Source of the DNA: Candidatus Jettenia sp.
Lineage (GTDB): Bacteria > Planctomycetota > Brocadiia > Brocadiales > Brocadiaceae
Assembly (NCBI GenBank): GCA_021650895.1
Contig: CP091278.1
Location: 1,207,659-1,271,658, forward strand
Direction of reading: 5' to 3'
Length of the DNA: 64,000 nt
Part shown: positions 26,904-35,826 of the stretch, piece after piece
Layout of the letters: each line of letters begins with the position of its first letter
How positions within the stretch are numbered: position 1 is the first letter of the stretch
Position numbers and translations under genes: made by a program
Notes under the pieces: model-generated
Told to the model about the DNA's origin: nothing
The model's input: the letters and a program-made list of their open reading frames with translations, nothing else
Database searches by the model: none

Positions 26904-27188
26904 GGGTGGCACGGACAAACTAGTACACTGTCAATATAATTCATAATAATACGATTTGTATCGGTTCAACTGCATGTGGCTGTGTCATTGCGAGGGTAGT
27001 GTCCGAAGCAATCCCCTGGATATTTCAAAAGAGATTGCTTCGAGAAAATACCCCTCGCAATGACACATACGAGAGAGTCTATTATGATAAATTAAGTTGA
27101 CTGTGTACTGGTTTGTCCGTGTTTGTTTCCATACCCGCGCGAATAGGGAATATCATACACTGACAAACAAAGTTTGTCAGTGCCACCC
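26904..27188. repeat. Composite palindromic repeat interrupted by a 190 bp element
   Basis: This is the second copy of the repeat at 23530. It starts GGGTGGCACGGACAAAC and ends GTTTGTCAGTGCCACCC. Its first hairpin loop is split by the MITE at 26921-27110, which gives a clear order of events. Confidence 0.8.
26921..27110. mobile_element. 190 bp MITE, copy 1
   Basis: The terminal inverted repeats begin TAGTACACTGTCAA on the left and, read inward from the right, (C/T)AGTACAC(A/T)GTCAA. The second copy at 44726-44915 has the same length and differs at roughly ten positions. The interior is a large dyad: TGTCATTGCGAGGG pairs with CCCTCGCAATGACA, and CGAAGCAATC pairs with GATTGCTTCG. A TA at each end suggests TA target duplication as in IS630/mariner-type elements; the right TA is TG here. 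There is no coding capacity, so it must be moved in trans. Confidence 0.8.
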
Positions 27189-27246
27189 TGGCTCAATAAT
27201 ACCTTGATGTGTAAGCTATTGCATACCGTAATTCTATTGAATTTAT

Positions 27247-27933
27247 CTATATGATATCACGTATATCCCGTAAACCGATCTGCTCGCGACTCATAAAAGG
27301 CTCGCCATAATCAACCCGTATGAGATTGCCATAATATTGGTTCTTTGCTGTGATGGTATTGCTGATCTGCTTCCACCGGGCTTCGTCATACGCAAATTGG
27401 GATTGATAAATATGTGCGATTTTTAATTTCTTCTCAAATTCCCTGCTGATGTCCAGGATAAATGAAGGAGTAATATGGAGACGGAAATGAGAGCAAAGAT
27501 AATAAAAAATGCAGGCAGGATACCATGGTTCTCCTGGAATATCCGATTTTGTCAATTTTGCATAAAACCGGGCTGCCTCACCGATCTGGGTAGTCTGAAC
27601 ATGATCAGGATGAGCATCGACCCAATAGGGAAGGAAAATCACTTCAGGACGTATCTTTCTGATTACAGCAGCAACTTTTTTACGGGCCTCGATACTATCC
27701 ATAAGATAGCGGTTTGGAAGATCAAGCACCGTCCTGCTCTTTATCCCTAATACAGTAGTCGATAACTCCCATTCTTTTTTTCTGATCTCAGGACTGCCAT
27801 ATGGGGTAGGCTCGCCGTTGGTCATATCAAGGATATGAACATCATATCCCAGGCTAACTAATTTGAGAATACTTCCTCCCATGCCAGCTTCAACATCGTC
27901 AGGGTGTGGACCTATAGCAAGAATAGTCATCAT
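27247..27933 (-). CDS. PIG-L/LmbE family deacetylase, BshB1-like
   Basis: About 228 residues. The zinc-binding motif IGPHPDDVEAGMGG, the later DAHPDHVQTT and the C-terminal YYGNLIRVDYGEPFMSREQI with GLRDI match BshB1, the N-acetylglucosaminyl-malate deacetylase of bacillithiol biosynthesis. It removes the acetyl group from GlcNAc-malate before cysteine addition. No bshA or bshC is in the window, so another N-acetylsugar substrate remains possible. A GTG at 27960 would add nine residues; the ATG pair at 27933/27930 starts right at the fold and is preferred, although no good Shine-Dalgarno is seen for either. Confidence 0.82.
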   Translation of the reverse strand: MMTILAIGPHPDDVEAGMGGSILKLVSLGYDVHILDMTNGEPTPYGSPEIRKKEWELSTTVLGIKSRTVLDLPNRYLMDSIEARKKVAAVIRKIRPEVIFLPYWVDAHPDHVQTTQIGEAARFYAKLTKSDIPGEPWYPACIFYYLCSHFRLHITPSFILDISREFEKKLKIAHIYQSQFAYDEARWKQISNTITAKNQYYGNLIRVDYGEPFMSREQIGLRDIRDII

Positions 27934-28022
27934 GTTAGATACTGCCGATAATCTCCACACAGATGAGATCGTACAACGAAAAATTTGTAAGCAAAAACAA
28001 AGGTTTTTATCATTCCTGGTAA

Positions 28023-28559
28023 TTACTCAATATTTTTTATCGCTTTCACCATTTCAAGGATTTTTTCTGGTAAATGATCCCTGTTCTTATAATTCACGGT
28101 TAATACGGTAACATCCTTACGTTTTTTTATACCCCCGGTAAAAACATTCCCATCTTCCATGATGACAGAGATAAGAGGCTTTTCACTATCAAGGATACTA
28201 CTTACCAGCTCTCTGAATTTCATTGAGAAAAGTTCCATTTTTCCAATCTCATCAATAACAATTATCGATTTATTTTTCATAGCATTTTCTAACGTTGGAA
28301 CAGCTATCTTTTCGAAGGAATCAAGATCGACATAATATTTTCCAACTCTATAATCACTATGATAATCTACGTGTGCCAGAATACCATCGTCTCCATCTAA
28401 CGTAACAATCCTAAAGCCCATACGTTTACCCATGACACGGATCTCTTCTGTAAAAAAACCTCCAGCATCTGCACCTAGTAAAGGTATAATCTTCTTCATT
28501 ACTGTTGTTTTACCCACACCAGGTTTACCAGTTAACAAGATATGCTTCTTCATAATCAT
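28023..28559 (-). CDS. THEP1-type nucleoside triphosphatase
   Basis: A 178-residue P-loop NTPase. LLTGKPGVGKTTVMKKI is Walker A, GGFFTEEIRVMGKRMGFRIV is the family-specific strand pair, and IIVIDEIGKMELFS is Walker B. It matches the THEP1 family, first described from thermophiles and related to human NTPCR, which hydrolyses ATP/GTP; the biological role is unknown. It lies 4 bp downstream of an MTH1187-family gene, so the two are clearly cotranscribed. Confidence 0.9.
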   Translation of the reverse strand: MIMKKHILLTGKPGVGKTTVMKKIIPLLGADAGGFFTEEIRVMGKRMGFRIVTLDGDDGILAHVDYHSDYRVGKYYVDLDSFEKIAVPTLENAMKNKSIIVIDEIGKMELFSMKFRELVSSILDSEKPLISVIMEDGNVFTGGIKKRKDVTVLTVNYKNRDHLPEKILEMVKAIKNIE

Positions 28560-28563
28560 ACGT

Positions 28564-28878
28564 TTACTTTTTTAGAATTTTCTCTAATTCCTTCTCTACA
28601 GATCGTACCTTATGTTCGATCATCTTTACCTTTTTATCCGTATCTTTTCTCTCATCCAGCTTTATTACTGTGTATACCCTCTGTGCTGTTTCTAACATCG
28701 TATTATGACATTTCTTAATCAAGTCAAATACAGAATCACTATCCCCTTCTACCACGGTACTCATAGCATTCAGCTTATAGTCTAATCCACTTTCATGAAT
28801 GACTTTAACAACCTTAGCAACGTGGCTGGCAAGGTCAACTTCCTCTCCGACAGGTACTACGCTAATTTCAGCAATCAT
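28564..28878 (-). CDS. MTH1187 family thiamine-binding protein (YqgV/DUF77)
   Basis: A 104-residue protein with the ferredoxin-like DUF77 fold: IAEISVVPVGEEVDLASHVA at the start and LNAMSTVVEGDSDSVFDLIK in the middle. The family binds thiamine or related pyrimidines in some members. The C-terminal 25 residues are a charged helix (KVKMIEHKVRSVEKELEKIL), longer than in minimal members. The ATG at 28878 has AGGAGG upstream. It is first in a two-gene operon with THEP1. Confidence 0.87.
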   Translation of the reverse strand: MIAEISVVPVGEEVDLASHVAKVVKVIHESGLDYKLNAMSTVVEGDSDSVFDLIKKCHNTMLETAQRVYTVIKLDERKDTDKKVKMIEHKVRSVEKELEKILKK

Positions 28879-29146
28879 TTCATACCTCCTTTAAAATTTC
28901 TTCCTGAAGAAGAATGGTTCTTTTCGTAGTTAACACAATTACAATAAGGGTGATGTCATGTTATATCAGAAAGAGTATAATTTCAAGCACGAAAACAAAG
29001 CTGGCTTCCCTGCAAAGCTATTCTTTCTGGTTTCTTCACTATAGTATTGACAAACTGCCTGAAAGGGTATATTAATGAACCTTAAGAAACTTTCCGTACA
29101 CCTGTCATAAAAATTCTGTAAACGAAAAGATTTTTCATAAATAGCC

Positions 29147-30271
29147 ATGATTCAAGACCAAGATACGCAGCGTCTCTTCTTCACACCAGAAAGGTTTGCA
29201 CACGAGCAAGTTCAAAGGATGGAGCCTCCCCGCGGAAGACTCTTAATTGCAGGATGCCGTTCGGGTTCTTATTTATCAACAAGGACATTCCAGAGATATA
29301 AGGAACTCCTGGCAAAAGAAGGGAGTAAAAACGATATCTTACACCTGGAAAATATCGATAAGCAATTCTCTGATTCAGAAACCTGTGTCCGGTTAGATGT
29401 CCACGTCAGTGGTTATGATGTATTCATCTTCCAGGCCCTTTTCAACCCTACCTCAGACTACAGTATTGACCAAAATTATATGGCGTTCCTCATTGCTGCC
29501 AGGACATTTCGGGAAAATGGCGCTAATCACGTAACAGCCGTACTGCCCTATCTTGCATATGCCCGGCAGGATAAACCGACGAGATTTATGAGAGAACCAA
29601 CAACAGCAAAGCTTATGGCCGATATGAGTATTGAGGCGGGCATTGACCGGCTCGTTGTCTGGAACCCACACTGTGACCAAATCCGGGGATTCTATGGAAG
29701 CATGCCAGTCAATGTACTGGGGTCATTACCATTATATATCGATGAATACCGCCGCTTTCAGGGGCGGGAAGACACCATTGCTGTTGCTCCCGACGCAGGA
29801 GCTTCGAAATTTGTAGCTCATTTTGGAAGGGCACTGAATCTCAAATGTGCCGTTGCATCAAAATATCGTCCACGTCCTGAAGAAGCCGTAATCTCTGAGA
29901 TTATTGGCGACTTCACAGGAAAAAAGATCGCAATCATTCTCGATGATATGATAAGTAGTGGTGGCACTATCTATGCACTCATTAAAAAGCTGGTGGAAGA
30001 AAAGGGAATTGAGGAGATATATCTTGGAATTTCACATAACCTCTGTGTTGGAGACGCCCATGATCGTTTAATAGATTTATACAAGAACTATCATCTAAAA
30101 GAGATGATAGTAACAAATAGCATCCCCCAGACAGCCGCATTTCAATCCCTACCCTTTGTCTCAATACAGTGCTTATCAGATACACTCTGCCGGACGATCA
30201 ACAGGATTCATTACAATCAGTCAGTAAACGAAATGCTGTATCAGCCATTAACGCCATACATCAAAGATTGA
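29147..30271 (+). CDS. prs: Ribose-phosphate pyrophosphokinase (PRPP synthetase), divergent
   Basis: A 374-residue enzyme that makes PRPP from ribose 5-phosphate and ATP for nucleotide, His and Trp synthesis. Motifs: SDSETCVRLDVHVSGYDVFI (the ATP-side start), VLPYLAYARQDKPTRFMREP (flexible loop), VVWNPHCDQIRGFYG, and the PRPP loop IILDDMISSGGT. The C-terminus SLPFVSIQCLSDTL followed by RIHYNQSV is the usual end. It is about 60 residues longer than the common class I enzyme, mostly at the N-terminus, and the loop reads DDMISSGGT instead of DDMIDTAGT. A 628 bp inner part is duplicated at 32491. Confidence 0.9.
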   Translation: MIQDQDTQRLFFTPERFAHEQVQRMEPPRGRLLIAGCRSGSYLSTRTFQRYKELLAKEGSKNDILHLENIDKQFSDSETCVRLDVHVSGYDVFIFQALFNPTSDYSIDQNYMAFLIAARTFRENGANHVTAVLPYLAYARQDKPTRFMREPTTAKLMADMSIEAGIDRLVVWNPHCDQIRGFYGSMPVNVLGSLPLYIDEYRRFQGREDTIAVAPDAGASKFVAHFGRALNLKCAVASKYRPRPEEAVISEIIGDFTGKKIAIILDDMISSGGTIYALIKKLVEEKGIEEIYLGISHNLCVGDAHDRLIDLYKNYHLKEMIVTNSIPQTAAFQSLPFVSIQCLSDTLCRTINRIHYNQSVNEMLYQPLTPYIKD

Positions 30272-30383
30272 AGGGCACATTGACTTCAATTGGCTTTTCA
30301 ATCTTCTTCGCTGGTTCAATTGTCCCTGATTGAATCATACGTTTGAACTGACTCGAGCCTTCAAATATGTCTCCAAAAATCAT
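30261..30383 (-). CDS. Possible 40-residue protein downstream of the cytochrome gene
   Basis: A 40-codon ORF starts 30 bp after the stop of the di-haem cytochrome on the same strand and overlaps the prs stop by 11 bp from the other side. The peptide (MIFGDIFEGSSQFKRMIQSG, then a Lys/Glu/Pro-rich tail) has protein-like composition but no family I recognise. The ribosome-binding site is weak. It may be a small gene or a chance frame. Confidence 0.3.
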   Translation of the reverse strand: MIFGDIFEGSSQFKRMIQSGTIEPAKKIEKPIEVNVPFNL

Positions 30384-30412
30384 TTACTCTAGATTTTGAA
30401 ATTCCTCAACAT

Positions 30413-31840
30413 TTATAGAGATTTCAAGTATTCTACAAGGTTATTTATCTGCTGATCACTCAAGCTAAGGTTTAAGGCTGTATTGTAATGTTTGACTACA
30501 TCTTTCAACGTTGCAAATCGACCATCATGAAAGAATCGGCCTTTATTTTTTTGTTTCATAAAAATACCAAACTCACGTATGAAAAGTCCCTCCAGATTCG
30601 CTGTCTTATATCGATTATCCGGTGCTCGGTTGGCCTGAAAACTATCAATACCAATATCCTCAGGCTCATGGAGGTTCCATCCTGGCTCAGACCACAATGG
30701 CGTAATATGGCAGTTATTACATTCACCCTTACCCTCAAAGATTTCTTTTCCACGCTCGGCAGCATCTTTATCAAAATGAATACCCGCCTTTGACTTTGGT
30801 GCGAGAAGGGATAACTGATAAAAATGGAGTGCTGGAAGTTTTGAGGTAATGAGATCTTCGTCTGGTTTTGCCCGCAAATTCCCAAAACCCTCTTTAGCAG
30901 CTATGGGAAATTTAGAAGCATCGTCGAGACGAGGATCAAAAAATGTGCCCTTGCCATGCAATTCTATGTTAGCTACAAAGGCATTCCAATAGGTAACTGT
31001 ACCCCATGCGCCGGTCCAGGTATGCAGGTTAAAGCCTGCTAGACCAAAGGCATTCGGAATCATCGTTGCCGCAGAGCCTCCATCCGGTCTAAAACCTTTG
31101 CCATCGAGCAGAAGTTCTGCATCAAATTTTCCAGGCCCCCAAGAATTGAGTACTTTTTTTACTATCTCTACACCGGTGTTTAGTATAGTAGCAATGACAT
31201 TTAGATTAGGGGAAAGAGCAATGATAGAGCCAACATCAAGATCGTAATTGGCCCAACCATCCAATCGTTCACCGATACCGAAGATTAAAGAATTATTAAC
31301 GGTAGAGTGACAAAGTGAACATTGGAAACCTATCGATTTAAGAGTGCCATCATCGTTGAAGAAACCCGTGACGCCGACAATTGCGTTACGCTTGAGCAGG
31401 AGTAGGGTATTGTTTGGGTCATCAAGATTAAGATTCCCTTCTTTTATTTTTCTAATAATATGCTTGGGCAGTGCCTTCACATCAATTTTTAGCCCCAATG
31501 CTAATGCCTTTTTAGGACTTACTTTTTCGATAGATTTATGGAGTTGAAGTTTATCTCCCCAAAATTCCTCATCACCGTAGGTATCAAACCGGAAGATACG
31601 CTGGCCCTCAGTAATAGAATCCGATACATCCGATTCAGATTTCTGTACTGGAGCAACTGACATTTCGATTAGTGGGTTTAGTTTCTGTTCTATCTCTGCT
31701 AGATCATCTCCTTCTGTAGTCTGTTTCTGCTCTGCGCCTATCGAAGCCTTTCTACTTGAGAAGGCGAATCCAAGAGTCACGATAAGTAGAATAATAGGTA
31801 TTACTATAACTGCTGTCCGTAATTTGACCTGAGAACACAT
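30413..31840 (-). CDS. Di-haem c-type cytochrome, cytochrome c peroxidase/MauG-like
   Basis: A 475-residue exported protein. A membrane anchor or signal (TAVIVIPIILLIVTLGFAF, about residues 9-27) is followed by two haem-binding sites: FQCSLCHST near residue 175 and GECNNCHITP near 375. The C-terminal domain has RFFHDGRFATLKDVVKHYN and LSDQQINNLVEYLKSL, typical of the electron-transfer domain of bacterial di-haem peroxidases. The window shows no peroxidase partner. It could reduce H2O2 or act as a periplasmic redox protein; anammox bacteria carry many such cytochromes. It lies between the intact prs gene and its partial copy. Confidence 0.85.
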   Translation of the reverse strand: MCSQVKLRTAVIVIPIILLIVTLGFAFSSRKASIGAEQKQTTEGDDLAEIEQKLNPLIEMSVAPVQKSESDVSDSITEGQRIFRFDTYGDEEFWGDKLQLHKSIEKVSPKKALALGLKIDVKALPKHIIRKIKEGNLNLDDPNNTLLLLKRNAIVGVTGFFNDDGTLKSIGFQCSLCHSTVNNSLIFGIGERLDGWANYDLDVGSIIALSPNLNVIATILNTGVEIVKKVLNSWGPGKFDAELLLDGKGFRPDGGSAATMIPNAFGLAGFNLHTWTGAWGTVTYWNAFVANIELHGKGTFFDPRLDDASKFPIAAKEGFGNLRAKPDEDLITSKLPALHFYQLSLLAPKSKAGIHFDKDAAERGKEIFEGKGECNNCHITPLWSEPGWNLHEPEDIGIDSFQANRAPDNRYKTANLEGLFIREFGIFMKQKNKGRFFHDGRFATLKDVVKHYNTALNLSLSDQQINNLVEYLKSL

Positions 31841-32490
31841 TTTTCTTGCTCCTTTCTGCGGCTATATCTAATCTACAACCAAAACTGATTCCCTCTACAA
31901 TACGGTAAATTTAAAAGACACGGTCAAAAACATCCAAGATTTAATAATTATCTATATCCAATATAGCCAGCAAATAATTTTTAATGAAGATTTATTTTCT
32001 ACAGATATTCCTTAAGATAAAAAGGGGTCTTTCATACTCATGAAAACAACTTTCCTAACGCTTAATCCAAAGGTATAAGCGCGTATTTGATAAATGTATC
32101 TTTATAGAACAAATAATATGCCTGTAAGATGAATTATTGATAGAAATTCTTATTAGGATAAAAAAATATATATATAAATCTTTGGGAAATAATTGGTTAT
32201 GGTTATCGTACAGATATTCGATACGATATCATTGATTTTGAGAAGCTGGTTTTTTATGCATACATACACCTACACAATTATTAAATACTATTCTTAAGTA
32301 ACTACTTTAAAAATAGATGCGATATATCATAACATGTTTATAAAAGCATACCTTCGATATGAGATTACATGCATTTTTGAGGATAGTAAAGTGGATGGGT
32401 TTGTCAAGACCATTTATTACTAATTTTTAGATGCATTGATAAATAAATTACCAGACACAGAAGGATAACGAAAGGAACCCGTAGGGTAAC
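31841..32490. other. AT-rich intergenic region upstream of cytochrome
   Basis: No open frame, repeat or RNA motif that I can name. It must contain the promoter of the di-haem cytochrome. Its right end abuts the duplicated prs segment at 32491 without an insertion sequence at the junction. Confidence 0.3.
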
Positions 32491-33118
32491 TATTGACCAA
32501 AATTATATGGCGCTCTTCATTGCTGCCAGGACATTTCGGGAAAATGGCGCTAATCACGTAACAGCCGTACTGCCCTATCTTGCATATGCCCGGCAGGATA
32601 AACCGACGAGATTTATGAGAGAACCAACAACAGCAAAGCTTATGGCCGATATGAGTATTGAGGCGGGCATTGACCGGCTCGTTGTCTGGAACCCACACTG
32701 TGATCAAATCCGGGGATTCTATGGAAGCATGCCAGTCAATGTACTGGGGTCATTACCATTATATATCGATGAATACCGCCGCTTTCAGGGGCGGGAAGAC
32801 ACCATTGCTGTTGCTCCCGACGCAGGAGCTTCGAAATTTGTAGCTCATTTTGGAAGGGCGCTGAATCTTAAATGTGCCGTTGCATCAAAATACCGTCCAC
32901 GTCCTGAAGAAGCCATAATCTCTGAGATTATTGGCGACTTCACAGGAAAAAAGATCGCAATCATCCTTAATGATATGATAAGTAGTGGCGGCGCTATCTA
33001 TGCGCTCATTAAAAGGCTGGTAGAAGAAAAGGGAATTGAGGAGATATATCTTGGAATTTCACACAACCTCTGTGTCGGAAACGCTCATGATCGTTTAATA
33101 GATTTATACAAGAACTAT
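32491..33118 (+). pseudogene. Partial duplicate of prs, inactive
   Basis: This 628 bp segment matches 29464-30091 with no gaps and about a dozen or so substitutions. It lacks the first ~105 and last ~60 codons. Its frame is still open (ATG at 32507, stop at 33158, 217 residues), but the PRPP loop is changed from DDMISSGGT to NDMISSGGA, losing a catalytic acid and a phosphate-binding Thr. The last 13 residues are unrelated to prs. It cannot be a working PRPP synthetase. The low divergence points to a recent duplication or gene conversion. Confidence 0.9.
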
Positions 33119-33221
33119 AGTGATCAACGATTGAAACCAGACAACGTATGGCGGAGATGAAGTTTTGTAAACCACATGCTCTGCGGGGTATCGTGATCAA
33201 TGTTTACCATGTACACAATGG

Positions 33222-33400
33222 TAGAGACGCAAAATCTTGCGTCTCTACCTTTCATTTTCCTGCCTAATCCCGTAGGGATACCATGATTATAAAAAAGGCA
33301 GAAAAAAGCCCTTAAACCCCGAAGGGGTGACATAGGATACCTGCGTTGAGATGTCATCCCTTCAGTATCTATAATCATCTCACCCCTTTGGGGTTGAATG
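33222..33400. repeat. Palindromic repeats: GAGACGC hairpin and CCCCGAAGGGG dyads
   Basis: TAGAGACGCA-N6-TGCGTCTCTA (33222-33247) is a perfect hairpin shared with 10745. After it, ACCCCGAAGGGGTGACAT is answered by ATGTCATCCC and TCACCCCTTTGGGGTT, making a ~130 bp imperfect dyad. The rest of 33161-33563 holds nothing else recognisable. Confidence 0.7.
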
Positions 33401-33563
33401 CGATATGTTCGGTTTCATACAGAGGGCACTATAGCTATGCTGTATATTCTTAAAATAGCATTGAAATAATTCTTTAAATATTTTATACTTCGTGCCAATT
33501 TAAAAATAATTAAACATAAAATAAAATCTTAAACCCTTCGGTTTTTCTCGAGGATTCCCAATA

Positions 33564-34023
33564 GTGTCTGAACAGGAAAAGCTGTTCTTTTTGAAAAACC
33601 AAAAACTCTTCTCAAATAACTACCTTGAATACAGGTTCCAATCATCCTCTTTATGGAATGCAGATAATGAAAAGGTACACACGGCATTTGAAGATATAAA
33701 GTATGCTTATAAATCTATCCAATCATTAAAGCTCGGCCCGGGAGAAGAAGCGAATCTTGAGGATAAATTTATAAGGCCAGTGCTCGCAGCACTTGAGATT
33801 ATGAATGGGATGTCCAGCCAACCACCCCGAGAGGTACAAGAAAGAGAAGACCTGACTACGCACTATTTAAAGATAAAGATTCCCATAAAGAAGCCCGCAA
33901 GGGAAAGGATAATCCCAAATACTTCTACTCTTATCCCCTCACCATTCTGGAAGCAAAATACTGGGGAAGAAGCTTAAACGATACCGATCCCAAAGATATC
34001 CTTGATAATTGTGACCCAACAAC
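33564..34023 (+). pseudogene. Frameshifted N-terminal remnant of a restriction-modification enzyme
   Basis: Two frames together read as one protein start. Frame one (33564 to about 33795, GTG start) gives LKLGPGEEANLEDKFIRPVL. A single indel near 33795 then moves the reading to a second frame: YEWDVQPTTPRGTRKRRPDY, then KGKDNPKYFYSYPLTILEAK and YWGRSLNDTDPKDIL. This is the N-terminal domain of large Eco57I/type IIG-like restriction-methylases. Similarity stops after DPTT, so the methylase part is gone. Frame one alone would end at 33977 as a meaningless 137-residue ORF. Confidence 0.75.
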
Positions 34024-34168
34024 TCTCATTACAACTCTGATAATCGTGACCCACATTAAAAAGTCTGATACTGCTCATGATTTTTTTAGCCTATCTTGAA
34101 GAACGGATAATCGAGATAAACATAAAGAAAAATAGTGAAATCAGAAGCTTTCTAAAATGGTCTAAAAT

Positions 34169-34226
34169 GGATTGATAAAATCATCCATTGAGTAATTATA
34201 TTTTAGTTTTCATTATTATGCAAAGC
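34169..34226. repeat. Degenerate 58 bp direct repeat, left copy
   Basis: An ungapped alignment with 37800-37857 shows about three quarters identity, beginning with GGATTGATAAAAT. The two copies bracket the lipoprotein and DUF262 genes. Confidence 0.4.
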
Positions 34227-34409
34227 TTTCCAGGTTGTCTAAAAATTCAATTGCTTATACTTGGCATTTTAAAAGATTTAACCCTATTTTCACCGCTAAA
34301 TTAAAGAAATGCATATGTGAGCAAGAATATAGATAAATCTGTATTCAATTTTAGAAATGTACATATTGTAAAATTACTTGAATACCATTCTAAAGGAGAA
34401 AAGAATTCA

Positions 34410-35093
34410 ATGAAAAAGGCCATTTTATTGCTTTTTATTTCTATGATAACTTTGGGAATAATTGGTTGTACTGTAAATGTAAAACCTGTGCTTAATTCGA
34501 GTTTAAGTATGGATGCCTTCAAAAAAATGGGGAAAATTGAGTTACACGATACCAGAATTGCTCTTTACATAGATCAAAAAATGAAAGAACTAAATGCGAA
34601 TCAAACTATTAAAATGGGTAATTTTTCCTTTGATCTAGGTGATGCTTTTTCTGTGAAACTGATAAAAGCTTTAGCGTACAACTTTAAGACTATATATTTT
34701 CTTGACCAACCAACGTATGCGGGTGCATATCCTGTAGATGCTATCATGTATGTTAATCTACAAGATGCAGATGTTAACTTAGGTATAAAAACAGGATTTT
34801 CAACTGTCTCTACAGAAGCTTATACACGACTTTCAATTAGGGCGGAGATTAAAGATGCTGAAGAAAATAAGACAATATGGGTAGGAACTACACAAGCTAA
34901 AGAGTCCGGATCTCATGAGGAAAAATACATGACATACCAAGAAGCAGGACGAGGCTATGCAATAGCTATTGATAATGCAATTGATAAGGCAATCGGCGAT
35001 CTTATAAATGATATGAGTAAATCTCAAAATTTACAGCTATATATCGCTAAATGGGAACAGAGACATAAAGGAGATACTCATGTTTCAAAGTAA
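34410..35093 (+). CDS. Lipoprotein of unknown function
   Basis: A 227-residue exported lipoprotein. The ATG at 34410 is preceded by AAAGGAGA and starts a signal with lipobox LGIIGC; an in-frame start 93 bp upstream has neither. The mature part has alternating strands and helices and no family I recognise. One possible relation is to auxiliary lipoproteins of the outer-membrane maintenance type (MYVNLQDADVNLGIKTGFS, TRLSIRAEIKDAEENKTIWV). It overlaps the next lipoprotein gene by 14 bp, so the two products are probably made together and may interact in the periplasm. Confidence 0.75.
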   Translation: MKKAILLLFISMITLGIIGCTVNVKPVLNSSLSMDAFKKMGKIELHDTRIALYIDQKMKELNANQTIKMGNFSFDLGDAFSVKLIKALAYNFKTIYFLDQPTYAGAYPVDAIMYVNLQDADVNLGIKTGFSTVSTEAYTRLSIRAEIKDAEENKTIWVGTTQAKESGSHEEKYMTYQEAGRGYAIAIDNAIDKAIGDLINDMSKSQNLQLYIAKWEQRHKGDTHVSK

Positions 35094-35811
35094 ATTGATT
35101 TATTACAGTATACTAATTGTCCTTATCCTATCTGGATGTGCTTCGCCATTAAAAACCGATACAGTATCTTTTGAACCGCTTTCATCTTATAAGAATAAAC
35201 AGGAAATAGATAGCTTAGAGATAGCTGTAGTACCTGTTGATTCTTTAGAAAAATCAAAAGAAATATTTGGTACCGATCTTAAATCTGCCAATATTTTGCC
35301 TATTCACTTAATTGTTCAAAACAATGGTAAAAAGGAGTTTGAGATTAATCATCAACAAATTTTTGGTATTACTCCGGATGGGAAATATACAGTAGCCTAT
35401 ACATTGAATAAAACGGCTGAACATGTACGAAAATCATCTATCGGTACAACAGCCGTTGCTGGCGCTGTTGCAGGGACGTTAGCTGGAGCAGCAATAGGTG
35501 CTGGAATAGGGGCGGGAATTGGTTATGCAGGTGGAGATGCCTCTACAGGAGTAGCAACAGGGGCAATCATTGGTGGTACTGCAGGTGCTGCTACTGGTAC
35601 TGCTGTTGGTTTATCTGATTCTTTTACCGTTAAATTCAAACAAGAATTAGCAAACTTGGCATTTGAAGATAAAGTTATCTTTCCTCGTGATATACAACAG
35701 GGTTTTATTTATTTAAAATGGGCATCTTATAACAAAATAAGGATAAAACTTTTTGATATTACTGATAATAAAGTTCATGAATTGGTATTTGATGTATCTG
35801 TGGCACGTTAA
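35080..35811 (+). CDS. Lipoprotein with glycine-zipper membrane segment
   Basis: A 243-residue protein. The signal ends in lipobox LILSGCAS. Residues about 120-185 form a long Gly/Ala-rich run (VAGAVAGTLAGAAIGAGIGA and GAIIGGTAGAATGTAVGL) with GxxxG spacing, a glycine zipper of the kind that inserts in or packs against membranes. The flanking domains are beta-rich (IPIHLIVQNNGKKEFEIN-like sequence) and unrecognised. It overlaps the preceding lipoprotein gene by 14 bp. The pair could be an envelope-stress or surface complex; no function is assigned. Confidence 0.75.
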   Translation: MFQSKLIYYSILIVLILSGCASPLKTDTVSFEPLSSYKNKQEIDSLEIAVVPVDSLEKSKEIFGTDLKSANILPIHLIVQNNGKKEFEINHQQIFGITPDGKYTVAYTLNKTAEHVRKSSIGTTAVAGAVAGTLAGAAIGAGIGAGIGYAGGDASTGVATGAIIGGTAGAATGTAVGLSDSFTVKFKQELANLAFEDKVIFPRDIQQGFIYLKWASYNKIRIKLFDITDNKVHELVFDVSVAR

Positions 35812-35826
35812 AAGGATCATAGGGTC

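Noticed and set aside
26940-27080. Structured RNA gene
   Set aside because: The strong dyad belongs to the 190 bp transposable element, which also occurs at 44726, so its structure is explained.
32507-33160. Functional second PRPP synthetase
   Set aside because: It lacks N- and C-terminal parts and key residues of the PRPP loop are changed.
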